Assembly (NCBI GenBank): GCA_963170055.1
Contig: CAUJGJ010000402.1
Coordinates: 198,501-262,500, forward strand
Source: Halisarca cf. caerulea
Lineage: Eukaryota > Porifera > Demospongiae > Chondrillida > Halisarcidae
Direction of reading: 5' to 3'
DNA length: 64,000 nucleotides
Of this stretch, positions 22,610 to 34,669 are shown piece by piece. The position numbers and the translations under genes were made by a program. Numbering within the stretch: position 1 is the first letter of the stretch; each line of letters begins with the position of its first letter. The notes below the pieces were generated by a model. The model was given only the letters and a program-made list of their open reading frames with translations, did no database searches and was not told where the DNA came from.

Positions 22610-24077
22610 TCCAAAATTGTCATGAACTACAAGGTGGGGAAGATCTATGATATTTGATGGTAATTTGCCAACCGGGCTAACACTGTCAAACCATAGATAC
22701 TCCAATCTATGGTCAAACATAAAGTGCTAAAGGGCGCTAAAGTAAACACTGCTTAACCACCAAAAAAATTAAAAACAGCAATGACAAATGCCAACTGCTA
22801 TTAGTGTTACCTTTTTCTCTATTTGTACTGTACATATGAATATCTGCAGAGACAATGCACTGCTTGGCCAATGGCCTAAATCTAGTTTAAACATTTGTAA
22901 GATCACAATCCCTCAAAATTTTCATCACAAAATGGCCAAGCTACTGTATGTACGTACTCCATTTGTATGCAGCATGGCAGTATCTCTGAGTCTAATAGTG
23001 ATCTAATGCACTGAGAAGCATCAAGAATGGAACACTATATACGTATATTGTAATATCCAAACACAATAGGGATTATAAGATTACAATGTGCTTACATGTA
23101 GCTAAACACTGAGCCATCTTGGTCCACTACATAGTCTTCTACTATCTTAGTGGCCGATTATCTCTCTACAAATGTCTACAATGAGCATGTTTACAATCTC
23201 TCTTTAGTCCAGTTCACACTTGAGTAATTTCGAACTAACTTTATCTAAACCAATTACATACTGTACTGTATGTACAGTAACTGCTTCAATAATTGAATAT
23301 GGCAACACTTTCTAAACCAGTTTAATGTTCCAGCGTAAATGGGGCTTGATGCAGTAGATATTCAGGAGGGCATATCAAAGTCCTTGTACTCTACCATTGC
23401 AAAACTTATTTCAATTAGGCACAACAGTCTTTGCTACAACTGGTTGGTGCCAGTGCATGGTAATCATTCTTAAAGTGTTCTGAGATAATCAATGATCATA
23501 TTCTAAACACAACAGTACATGTATATTCATCTTTTCTACTGCTCCTTGACTAACACAAACTGATCTGACTGAAATCCAGTGTGCTTTACTTGGCCATGGT
23601 GAACAGTTATATCATTGCTCTTTTGCAATTTACCACAGATCTAAGTAAGCAAAGTAGGAAGAAAGTGATATCACAGGACAACATGAAAGACTTTCAGACA
23701 CCATCAAATTACAGAATAAAAAGCTGCATGGATAAAGTGTGTGTGATTCATTCTGCATTGAAGCAAATAAATATAAATACTCATATGAATCCCTTCTTTA
23801 CAAAGGATCAGTGGGTTATGTTTCTGAACAGACCTTCATTTAGACATTGGGAGGAGGGAGATGGCTAGACAGATGGATGCAAGGGGGTGGGGGGCTTGCA
23901 TAAGCAGTGTTAGAAATAGTGGTCAGCATTCAGACATTGTCCGACCATATGGGCATTTTGTCCAACCCAACAAGGTGTGGGTCAGACATTTGGCTAAGCA
24001 CTACCTTAATGCTCATTTGATATGCACATAATAATGTTACCAAGTCATTTGAATTATGCATGTATGTATATATTAGT
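22610..24077. other. No confident gene
   Basis: AT-rich DNA. A 95-codon frame at 23581-23868 (+) contains YLAMVNSYIIALLQ, which recalls the C-terminal end of piggyBac transposases (LAIVNAYIL), but the rest does not match anything I know. Confidence 0.35.
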
Positions 24078-24079
24078 TA

Positions 24080-25044
24080 CAGTAGGAGTCAAAAAAGCTA
24101 CCATACTGTTGCCATTCAACGTCCGTAGTATGCCAACAGCGTGCCGTTTATGGGACGTGTACTCACCGTACAAGTAAAATCATATCAAAGTGTTATGTAA
24201 ACACTGCTTTGACAAAATCGTAATCCGTGATATGGAAAAATGGCCGATGTGGTTTTGTAGCTACAGTTTAGAATGGATTTTGCCGCTCATTTTGACAAGT
24301 GCAGTCTATAAAGTCCTCTGTACACTACTACTATTGCCTCGGTGTATGTTACACAAAGGTGCGAAAAAGAGAAACCGCCGCCTCCAGGTAGGACTGTAAG
24401 AAAACGGCGAGGCTGAACTTCTTAAAACTTCAACTGACTCTAATTCCGGATGTATGGATCCCTTTTGTTCGTATCCAAACACAGAAGGTACTGTATATAA
24501 AAATATGTAAATGCTTAGAAATTTGACACACTGTATGGCTCTCAACAAGTGCAGACTTGTGCAAAGAAAGAATTTTGGGGACGTAAACTTGCACACGTCA
24601 GGAATCATAAAGTGCATCACGTTTCTATGCATGGAAATGGACATATACCTTCTGTGATTTGAAGCAAATCAATAAGGGTCCTCGTCCGGCACAGGAAATG
24701 GAATTTCAAGGAACACCTCGTCAGCCGTCTTTACACGGTTCCAACACTGTCACAGCGGTTTCTTCATTTCACACACTCTTAACTAAATCTAGAGAGTACT
24801 AGCTCTTCTGTATCCCACATAAATGAGCGACAAAATATATTAAAAACTGAAAGTTTACAAAGTCACTACAGCCATTTTTTCTCAAGTACATGTTGAAAAA
24901 GCCACATTAAATGAAAAACATGGCCACATGATAAAAAGGTATGGTGTGACGTCACTGTGCGTGTGTCGTTTTTTCTCCTAGAGTGTAGCATGCAACGGCA
25001 GTAGAACGGCAACGGTAAGGTAACCTTTTTATTGACTCCTACTG
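24080..25044. mobile_element. TA-flanked 965-bp derivative
   Basis: Ends CAGTAGGAGTCAAAAAAGCT and, inverted, CAGTAGGAGTCAATAAAAAG, each followed by TTACC/TACCATAC and GTTGCC, with TA on both sides. It belongs with the CRGTA...TCAAAAAA end group. No transposase remains. Near 24236 it contains AAAAATGGCCGATG, similar to the ATGGCTGAT module at 26518. Confidence 0.8.
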
Positions 25045-25718
25045 TATATCCTGTCCAGGTGTGCTGCAGCAGAAATACAATGCTGATTGATATACGCACG
25101 TATTAGTTATATCTTGTCCAGGTGTGCTGCAGCAGAAAATACAGCGCCAATGACCTTGGGTGTATGTCCAAAAATACATCTGAGCAAAGCTCAAATGTCT
25201 GACCCAAAATGATAGTACTAGGACATTAGTACATTCATCACTTGCTCCTTAATTCTAACACTGCATAAACATGATGAATTTGTCCTTCCAGTTCCAACAG
25301 GAAATCTTTTCAAGGCCTTCTAAGCAGAGAATAGGCATTAGTTGACACTGAAATGACAAATGCTCAAGAATCTCGAAGCTTAAATAATCATTTTAATAGT
25401 ATAAATCAAGACCTCCTTTAGTTACAGTAACATTGGTTGAAATATTGATGGTATGTAGAAACTAGTTGAAATAGTCAATTTAATCAAGGTGGCAATGCCA
25501 GAGTAGCTTTTCATAACCTACAAAAGTCCTTTCATCTACAGTAAGCAAGATCTGCAGATAAATTTGATGTAACATCCTTACATTTAGCACAGTTTGAAGA
25601 GAACATGACAGAAGCTGAATAGATTGATGAATACATACCATCAAGTGACATTATGTCTGAAATGGTTGTGAGGCATAAAGTACATAACATTATAAACGGT
25701 GTATAAAAACCATTTAAA

Positions 25719-26240
25719 ATGGTAAAAGGATGTAGGATTGACACAGGATCGTGTAAAAAGGCATTATCAAAAAAGGATTCGATCTCAAAAAAACACTTGG
25801 ACCAAGGGTAAGTTGCAAAACTGGTACAGGGCCAGGTGGGCAAAGGGCAAGACAGGCATAGGGCTAGACGAACATAGGGCTACACATACATGAGACTAGA
25901 CGGGTATAGGGCTAGACAGAGTTTAGTTGAAATGAGTGCACACTGTGCAAATTCCTACATCCCGCATGTGTAGCACATTATACAGTACATATGTGCTGCG
26001 GGATGTAGGAATTTACACAGTGTGCACTCAGTCCAACTAAACTCTGTCTAGCCCTATACCCGTCTAGCCTCATGCATGTGTAGCCCTATGTTCGTCTAGC
26101 CCTATGCCTGTCTTGCCCTTTGCCCACCTGGCCCTGTACCAGTTTTACAACTTACCCTTGTTCCAAGTGTTTTTGTAGAATCCTTTTTTGATAATGCCTT
26201 TTTACACGATCCTGTGTCAATCCTACATCCTTTTACCATT
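25719..26240. repeat. Very long palindrome, ~260-bp arms
   Basis: The two arms meet near 25982 and are about 90% complementary by eye. Each arm contains a degenerate ~15-base minisatellite (CATAGGGCTAGACGA). The outer ends read ATGGTAAAAGGATGTAGGATT and its complement. A single-arm relative lies at 38970-39260. No coding capacity is seen. Such DNA would extrude a cruciform or give a long double-stranded RNA if transcribed. Confidence 0.9.
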
Positions 26241-26517
26241 GTAATAGATTTGATACACCCCTGTTCGTGTGGTTTTGCCTTTTATAGTGAAACGGTTGCT
26301 TGAATAGGTTTCCACTGCAGTTGAGAAGGAACACGATCAAATCTTGTAAGATAAAGAAACTAGAATTTATGTAGCTACCTGATTAAAATCAATGTACCCA
26401 TCTAGAAACAAATGAACGAACAAAATGAGCGCTGAAGTCGACGATCATCGAAGTGCACTTGGCCTTGTGTACGTACGTGTACGTCTAGTCTCGCGTAGCC
26501 ATTTCACTGATCCAAAA

Positions 26518-26974
26518 ATGGCTGATCCGGCAAATGTATGGAATTTGTCTATTAAATTTTTTCTCATTTTAGAAGTGCAGGTATTGCTTCAAAACCTATA
26601 CAAAAGGCACTTCGCGCTAACAATCAGAGCTCACTGGTGAAAGATGAGACCTCTGGACCCTTCGTGGTGACCTTCAGCTCAGTTCGAAAAAACAATGAGA
26701 AGAATAAGAAGCATAAGAATAATCTCAAAATGGTACTGGTGTTGCGTAGCCATACATTTTCATCTAAAATTTCGAAGTTCTTTAAAGGAATTGGCCTATG
26801 AAGGGTTTTAACTACTTTATCTTATAGCTAGTGTGTCAAAAGGCACCAATATCACTTCTAAATACTACTAACTGTACTGCATTGCTAGTTTTCAGATGAA
26901 ACCAAAATTTGCACTAATGTACGGTGGCCATGTTTTTCGGTGTCAATCCTACATATGGAGTACTACCGTACTCC
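26518..26974 (+). repeat. Terminal-hairpin repeat family, copy 2
   Basis: Starts with an ATGGCTGATCCGGCAAATG module open for about 40 codons. 26529-26733 is about 88% identical by eye to 63016-63216, upstream of a reverse-transcriptase fragment. The 3' end shares the CATGTTTTTCGGTGTCAATC and CCTACATATG blocks with copies at 7.0 and 38.2 kb and ends in hairpin GGAGTAC-TACC-GTACTCC (26957-26974). Confidence 0.65.
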
Positions 26975-26985
26975 ATAATACATAA

Positions 26986-27842
26986 TATGATTTCGTGATT
27001 AGTACAAGATTTTACTCTTCACACGTCTATTCTCATGACTGAATGGAGAAATAATTGGTAGTATACTGGGTGGTTTGAAAAATCTGACTCATCTTCAATA
27101 ATGTACTGTATATGTCCAAATAGAAGCCCTGGCCTCTATTTCCTTCCCAAAGGTTTTGACTTGGCCTCTATTCAAGCCAGGCTTCTATCTTTAGGTACAG
27201 TAGAAAACGGCCTCCAATAGACAGTTGGCACATTTGAAAATGAAAGCGTCGTTAGAGAGAACCATGTGTACAAGACTTTTTGGACATCCTTCGTTTGAGA
27301 AGAACATTTAGTGAGAGCAGAGAACGATGAGCACGCTGTTTCCGTTAAAAAGAGGACAATGTCATTGGCCGCTTCTTAAGTGGTCTTTTTCACACACCAT
27401 CACTTTTAACTTGCATCTGGCTTTCTCTTTGACATAGCTGACCTTCTTTCAATCATAGATACTCTGCCATGACAATCACACCCGAAAATTGTGCCTCAAA
27501 GTGGAAAATATACTTTCTTATATCGCAGGACTACCTGGTCTGCATTCAACGCCAGCGTATATTTGAGCCTGGCTTCAGTATCCAAGAAACAATTATTAAT
27601 TACATTATGCAATGGGCAAAAGAATCATTGATCATCAGATATGAAAGGCAATAATTCCTCATAATATGATGGAAAAGAATACTATAAACTCTCTTTGCAT
27701 GGTCAATGGACTAACAGCTCAGAAGATTGTCACATTTACATAAGCATCCAAGAGATTTTATACTGATAATAAAGACGGATTATACGCTGCTTTGTGAAAT
27801 AGATGATTCCCATTCTTCACACATATCACTGATATAGTACAA
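26986..27842. other. No confident gene
   Basis: AT-rich sequence with a repeated GCCTCTATT word near 27130-27180. The 61-codon frame at 27469 has no recognised similarity. Confidence 0.4.
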
Positions 27843-29244
27843 TGGTTGATGCGAGGTTCGAAAGGGGAACTGTAACCATTAGTTGATATGATTGAATAAC
27901 ATAACCAGCACGAGGAGACAAGACAAGAGACATGGTGGACAAGGGACACACATAATAGATCGTTGTGCGCATGCATGTAAAAGAACAATAAATAAAACAC
28001 AGAAAGTGGTAAATATAAATTACACAAAGGCCTAAAATATGCCCACCACAATACTCCCCCCTCCCCAGTGAACAGGGTAAACAATGGAGCAAGGTGGTGT
28101 ACAGGCAGCGAAGAGCTGTGCGTTGATGTACCGTGCAGATCCAGCAATGTGCTGTCGTTGATGTGTGTGAGTCCAGTGGCAGTTCACGGCGAAGCAATCC
28201 AGGTTCGAGACTCCTTGACTCTTTGCCACTGGTGAGACAGTGGATCTGTCAAGGAAGTCAAGAGAGTCAGAGAAGTGGATGTGGGTGCCGGTTTAGAATG
28301 GCGGAAGTGCCAGCGTCAGTGTCTGTCTTGGCGATTTGGCATGGCAAGTTGGGCAGTAAACTTCAGATGAGAGTGGGAGTGGCTTGGCATGGAGTGTATG
28401 ACTGAGCTGGAATCCTGTGACAATCAGCTGTGTTCTGAGTTAAAACAGTGTGGGTCAGGAGAATCCGAAGAAGTCATGATCCGTGCAGCTGAACAGCAGC
28501 CTTGTCGACGGGGATAGGTGCATGTCCTGTAGAGGAAAACTTTTGTGGCAATCCGGGCGAGTGTGAGCTGTTGAGTAGTTGAGGTGAGGTGAACCGAGGC
28601 GAGGTGAAGAGGCTGGGCATATGGTGAGCTGTGCCGTGGTGAACCGAGGCAAGGCGAAAAGGCTGGGCGTAAGGCGAGCTGTGCCGTGGTGAACTGAGGC
28701 GAGCTTGTGCTGAGTTGAGGAGAAAGGGCTGGGCCGAAGGTGAGCCAACGTGAGGCGAGGCCGCATGCCAATGATGAGTCGAACAGGGGCGAAGCTGAGC
28801 CGATGATGAGCCAGATCGGGGCATAGCTGGGCTGTGGGTAAGGATGAAAGTTGAGGAGAAGAGGGCACTGACTAGCGAGCCACCCTGAAGGTGCTACTCA
28901 AGCATGCAGGAGGAGAACATCCTGAAGTCGTGGGGTGCATAGTGAGGTGTCCATCTGTTGCTGGGTTGCAGGGTCTATGCTGGCCGGAAGAGAATCCGTC
29001 GTAGCGCATTCTGTGGTCAAAACGACCAGCATTGAGGGTCACCAATATGGTTGATGTGAGGTTCGAAAGGGGAACCGTAACCATTAGTTGATATGATTGA
29101 ATAACATAACCAGCACGAAGAGACAAGACAAGAGACATGGTGGACAACAGACATCGTTCTGCGCATGCGTGTAAAAGTACAATTAATTAAACACAGAAAG
29201 CGGTAAATACAAGTTATACAAAGGCCTAAAATATGTCCACCACA
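27843..29244 (-). mobile_element. Miniature LTR retroelement
   Basis: Two direct repeats, 27843-28050 and 29048-29244, are about 88% identical and on minus run TGTGGTGG...CAACCA (TG...CA). Read on minus, the 5' LTR is followed by TTGGTGACCCTCAATG, a primer-binding-site-like context, and the 3' LTR is preceded by the purine tract GGGGAGGGGGGAGTA. Only about 1 kb lies between, with no gag, protease or polymerase. The middle (28568-28810) is a degenerate GAGGCGAGGTGAA-rich minisatellite. This fits a non-autonomous TRIM-like element mobilised in trans, probably by a Ty3-type relative. No clear target duplication is seen. Confidence 0.8.
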
Positions 29245-29274
29245 CAATATTCAAATAGGGTATTCTTATCTATT

Positions 29275-29345
29275 TAACCTGGGAAACCTTTAGCCAGAGG
29301 CTACAGTAAGTGGCACCCAGAAAAGAAAAGGGACAAAAGGCAAAA
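29275..29345. repeat. SINE-tail-like fragment
   Basis: CCTGGGAAACCTTTAGCCAGAGGCTACAGTAAGTGGCACCC resembles the 3' core of the SINE copies and the stretch at 4388, followed by an A-rich tail. Confidence 0.5.
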
Positions 29346-30823
29346 ACAAAAGCAAACAAAGGGGGTGTACAAAGATTCAACAAAAAGAGTTTAAAGTTAG
29401 TATTATGGTGAAATGACAATGGAATGAATAGATAAGCAAAATTATAAATTTAGTGAGAGAAACATTAGCGAATGGAATAAATTCGATCTGTAATGAGATG
29501 ATCATTGGTGTATGAAAATAGTGTCTGATCAATGATATGTAACAAAATTATATTGAGCTATTCATTTAAAAAGTGATCTTCACATAGTTTTGTGAACGTA
29601 CACCTGAAAGTCCACACAGCATCGGATGTTATTTGGTAGCGATCCCAATGTTGATGCGCCAACAAAACTAATGCCTTCTGGCCAAGGGTAGTACAAAAAT
29701 GTGGAAGGTTCAATTCAAAGATTACAACGGTGACACAAGTGGCTAAACTTATCTATGGCTCAACATTATCAGTATTGATAAAGTGCTATGGGTTGGCACT
29801 TTACACTTCAGGGTTTCTTTCAGGAAATACATGTCATAGTCATGAAAAATATGTAGGGTGCAAGTCAAAAACACTATAGGATATAGCATATACAGTCAGT
29901 ATTACAGTACATACCTGCCATGCGAGACATGATTGTGTTTTGATGTATCTATTGCATCTACGCATGTAGCCTGGTTACTTTCAGGATAGTGATCATGAGG
30001 TCAATAACAAATGTTAATCTATAGAAATATCTATGTCTTAACCACTAATTAAACACACAGCAATTAGTTCCTCTAGTGATGCCATAATTTGCAACATAGT
30101 TTACCAGAAAGACATTTTAGGTACAAATGTGCAGCTTCTTCTGCTTGAAGTCAGAGCAGTGATTTTTAATACCACAGCCGTTCTTGCAACACACAGGCCA
30201 GCTTGTAATTTCATGTTACTAACCATTATTTAACAAGCCTAATGGATGATAAAGTACAATGCATTAAATATTTAAATGTGTCTTCAGCCCTTCTAAGCAA
30301 AGACGTTTCGAGTTAGATGGAGTCTATATTTTGCAGAAAATTTAGACATTCTATTTGCTTGTCCAAAAAAGGGTAATCTTTTCAGATCTTTTTCAGCAAA
30401 ATGCACAGCTAAATGGTATATGAATGAGTATAAGACATGAAGAATTATTGAGATATCTTTATATGTACATATTTATTGATTCTTGAAAGGGAACAACATT
30501 AAAACCTTTCATGAACGATATGGGCAAGTTTCTCTAATGAGATTATTGTTACGTATTTTGCCATGTCTTACTCGTAATGGTTGCCCACCTGACAACTTAT
30601 TGCTGTTTTCAATCAAAGAGCTGTATGATTGCCCTGAATACTGTATTTGAGTAGTAATTGTGAACAAAATATATGTACTGTACATATTCAGGAGGATGGT
30701 ATGTGAGAAATTAAAGAGTTAATTCAGCAATAAATGTAGTATTAGCTACGATTTACTACAACATGCATGCAAGAGTACATGTGGGAATGTAAATATTAGC
30801 ACCAAATCACAATAAGAATATAC
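29346..30823. other. No confident gene
   Basis: AT-rich sequence. A possible minus exon ends at a good GTATGTAC donor near 29915 (DAIDTSKHNHVSHG) but lacks a clear acceptor. Confidence 0.35.
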
Positions 30824-30948
30824 CTTGTTTTCAAACATTTCTACAGTACTATCAGTCACTTCTTTTACTTGATGGTTTTCACTGAAAGCTATCCATTCAT
30901 CAATGATGTCTTCCACCGAGAATCCATGCTGACATCGAATGTCATTGA
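30824..30948 (-). CDS. Exon, possibly DNA polymerase alpha subunit B
   Basis: A 125-base minus-strand exon between acceptor TTGTCTGTAG and donor AAG|GTATAT. It encodes NDIRCQHGFSVEDIID, EWIAFSENHQVKEV and TDSTVEMFENK. The spacing of Cys, Gly, 'EWIAFS' and 'FE' resembles the N-terminal helical domain of POLA2, the B subunit of the primase-polymerase alpha complex that starts DNA replication. This rests on memory of one short domain; no other POLA2 exon was found in the window, so the assignment is tentative, but the exon itself looks real. Confidence 0.45.
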
Positions 30949-30959
30949 CTACAGACAAG

Positions 30960-32630
30960 AAGGCAATGTGTCATATTATAAAATTTGTAACAAGGCTGGG
31001 GGAGCTTGATTAGAGGCATATGAACACATACAAGTTGTAGAATTTTTCCAAGCATATATAAACAATCATAGCCACCAAAAATCAGCACACTCCACTAGAA
31101 AGCAACTGAAATATGTCAATTAATCTACATTTAAAATCTCAAGCAAATTATTTAAGATCAAAGTGTGTGAGGCACAGTAGAAAGGTACACAAGAAAACTA
31201 CAATCATAACAATTTTGTGACCCATATTGAAAAATACTGAAATTTTCCGGCACCATATTTTTCAATACCTTTATTTTGCGACAACCAGCCAAACAGGGTC
31301 TGATTTTAGTCTAATTCTGATTAAAAGTAGTATTCCCTAATTACTAGTCTTGGCTCTAATTTTTTCAGCTATATACAAAGTTTCTCCATACATTAATATT
31401 AGTTATATCCTGGCAACCATTCACTGTTGACTAGGTCTGAGGCTAATATGCCAGCATAGTCTCCAGAAGAACAGCTTTAAATTCTGAACTAACGGAGCAT
31501 AATTCCGTAATAAATGGATAGAAGACAGAAATTATTGTTGGATCGGATGATCCCTTCACTAACTCCAGCACAGTGATACCATTATACAGTTTTCCCATTG
31601 AGTTTAAAACACTAACATTAAAATATTTCACGTGTATATTATACCGATGTTTTGCAACTTCATGATCTTAATCACCAGTTTTCAAATTTAAGTTGAAGCT
31701 GTGTTGTAGTAGAATAAGATTCAGTGAGAATACAACAGGGAATAATTGAAGTACTGTACTTAAACAGCATAATAGGATGAAGTCTTGAGCACAATGAAGA
31801 ACATATTAGGTAAAAAATTAGTACAATAGCTTCAGCCTTACTGTTGCCTGTTGGTGTGTACAGTCGCATCTAGAGTTGATCAGTTTTAGCCACTTAACCT
31901 ACCAATTAACATCAATTGACATCAATTAGGAAGTGTGCGTATATCAGTAACCTGTGCTACATCACAAATCTCAGCACACATTTTCCTTTGATCCACCCAT
32001 AATTTGCCTCCACACCATGATACAAGTCTGTTTACCTCATTCTTTACTTGTTTGCTATCTATCGAGGCACAGGACAGTGCCAATCATTGGAACATTCCAG
32101 TTCTTTGCTCAAAAAACTGGTACAATTACGAAATCATTATGGACATGCCTACTTTCTAGTATTCACCAATTCACGTTTTACCAAGAGTAAAGTATTGATT
32201 TCGGCCTGGTACACACAATAAACATGAAAAAAAATTCTGAGAAATCCCATATTGCAGTGTTTTAGACAAGGCGTCATAGAGGGGTATCTCGCACTCAAAA
32301 TTTATGCGCCCTCCTTTTGAAAGCCGTGCCTCCCCCCCCCCATAAATATGTTTCATTGCAGGCCGCCCTGTGCAATTTGATTCTCTACTTTCAATGTGTA
32401 CCCTTTGATGCGTCTGACACTCTGTGCTGAATAAACTGAATGCATTGCTAACATGAAAGGCGCTTTTTGCACAAATTACATGGGGCGGCCTGTAAAGGTC
32501 GAAACGCTAACAAGGTGAGGTCTGCAATTGAGCTTTGGACGATTACTTTAGCTGGCAGCTGTTACAACTACATACTGTATGATATTCATTCAGTTTATGA
32601 ATATCATTATTGCCATGATAACTGTATACA
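30960..32630. other. No confident gene
   Basis: Intergenic or intronic AT-rich DNA. Minus frames at 31443-31631 and 31672-31869 have no recognised domain and no consistent splice sites. An 8-C run lies at 32333. Confidence 0.4.
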
Positions 32631-33435
32631 TAACCTGGTTTACACAGCGACGTTTTCAGTCGAATTTGTTTCCAAATTGTTGCGTTTCAGCCTTTCATTT
32701 ACATGAAAACGCCATCGTTTTCAAATGAAAACAAAAACGCCCTCTGCAGTACGTGTTTTTGTCCGAAAACATTTCTGATTCGTCACCGTGTAAACGATTG
32801 GAAACGCCGCATTCAGCGAGTTTCAAAATGGCGGGCATCAAGTGACGAGGGTCGTTTGCAAATTTGGTTTTGTCCTGAACCTTATTAACAGATCGTTTTG
32901 TCTATTGACCCATTAGATGTTTGTATGTGCTTGACAAAGGGTACAATGCGCTATTTTGTGGGCACACAATGCTATTCATTCCTGTCTGATGGTTTTAAAG
33001 GACACAGGGAAATGGATCAAAATTGATTTCAGTGCGTATCAGTGTGTAATGGAGTGGTCTAATAAGTTTGTAGCTGTTCTTGTAGTTCTCCTGTGCACTC
33101 TCATCTGTGAGGCACAGCTTGCAAACGCAGTGGTAAACTTCCATGCAATGTTTTACCTCTATCGAAGAAGAAGTGTAGGATTACTACATGCTTTTTCTGG
33201 ACCAATCAGGAGAATTCGTAGTAGGCAATCGCAAGAAAGAACGGTATGGGTAAGACCAGGCAGAATTGACCTATGGTGGGAGAGGTTTGTGCAGGATGTC
33301 GTAGTTCATCAAGAATGGAAAGAGAACTTCAGGATGCATCGAGAGACTTTCCACAAACTTTATGATGAACTAAGGCCTTTCATTGAAAGAAAAACAACCA
33401 ACATGCGGAAACCCATTGGTGTGGAGAAGCAGATA

Positions 33436-34669
33436 CGGTATGTGTCATAAAAAAGTTCACATGTCGTAACGTAATCGTAACGTAAACGCATCGTATTACG
33501 TTCGTAATTGCGTCGTACTACGATCGTAATTGGGCCTATTACGATCGTAAATACGATGTATTACGATCGTAATAAGCCCAATAGATCGTGAATGGGGTTC
33601 GTAATTATAGTCGTAATGATCGTGTTTATGAGACTCTGAAAAAAATCCATTCTGCGAGATAGCAATTGTTTAAGTTCAGAAGGAGTGGTTTATTCGGATT
33701 ACAAGAAACAGAGGATAGTGTTCTGGCGAAACGAAGGACTTAAAGCGCCGTCAATTTGTAAGAAACTTCGTTCAGAAGGCCTTAGCTGTACGAGAGAGGG
33801 AGTTCACAAGTTTCTGCTGAAGTACGAAGCGACAGGCTCAATATGCAGAAAGGAAGGGTCGGGACAACGGTCTAAAGTAACCGAAGAGGTCGAGGACATC
33901 ATTGAGACGCAAATGCAGGCTGATGACGAAGCGACGGTCGCGGAACTCCAGAAGTTGCTCGAGAGACAGGACCACCATCTTTCGAAGAGCGCTATAGTAC
34001 GATGCCGAAGGCTGAATGCCGAATTATTTAGTTTAATATTAATTACACGCGTAGGACAAGCGGGTACTTAAATATACGTAATCGCTTAAAAAGAAAAGAA
34101 AACTCACCGCTGTTGACATGAGAAGCTCTTAGAACAGTCCTGGCAGTCATCGGGAGATTCTCTCTGCACCAACTAACTTTCGGCTGTATTCTACTACAGC
34201 TGCGAAAACTCACACCGGCGGCTCGACTTTTCGCAGCGTTAGAGGAATGCTGCAAATATCCGCGATGACTGACAAAACAGTTCTGAGCGCTCCTCAGATA
34301 AGCAGAAGCATTCGAAATAGTACTTAAAGCTATATTTTATTGTTTACGTCGTTATTTGGTACGCAGAAGACTTGTTTACGGCCCGCGTATGAGTTCTGGT
34401 CCGCCGATAAAGATGGCGAATGAGCTAGCTTGTGCACGTACGTACTTGAAATCACCACGTGCGAACAATGATCACATTTTGATCATTTTAATCAGCGATA
34501 ACAATTCAATGTCTTCAGAAATATTATCGTAATAAAATCTTCCCTAAGTACGATCGTAGTATATCGTAATCGTATTACGATCGTAAATTGATCGTATTTG
34601 GCATCGTAGCGTATCGTAATTGCATCGTATTACGATTACGATGTGTGAATTTTTTTATGACACATACCG
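33436..34669. mobile_element. Tc1-type deletion derivative nested in Harbinger
   Basis: 1234 bases bounded by CGGTATGTGTCATAAAAAAG and the inverted CGGTATGTGTCATAAAAAAA, with TA on both sides. Subterminal regions are rich in ATCGTAATACGATCG words. Removing it restores the Harbinger reading frame, confirming both boundaries. It retains only the N-terminal DNA-binding part of its transposase. Confidence 0.95.
33685..34071 (+). pseudogene. Tc1-type transposase, DNA-binding half only
   Basis: About 110 codons beginning VYSDYKKQRIVFWRNEGLKA, with two helix-turn-helix segments (APSICKKLRSEGLSCTREGV and ATVAELQKLLERQDHHLSKS) and the GSGQRSK hook between them. The frame leaves homology after IVRCRRLNAE; the whole DDE domain is missing. 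The start is probably the GTG at 33685 mutated from ATG, since the relative at 14437 has ATG at that place. It may bind the element's ends but cannot cut. Confidence 0.85.

Noticed and set aside
28455..28868. Ser/Pro/His-rich minus frames
   Set aside because: They arise from the tandem repeat inside the miniature LTR element.
31443..31869. Minus frames resembling POLA2 words (TPTG, GKLYNG)
   Set aside because: Their order along the minus strand is opposite to that in POLA2 relative to the exon at 30948, and splice sites are poor.
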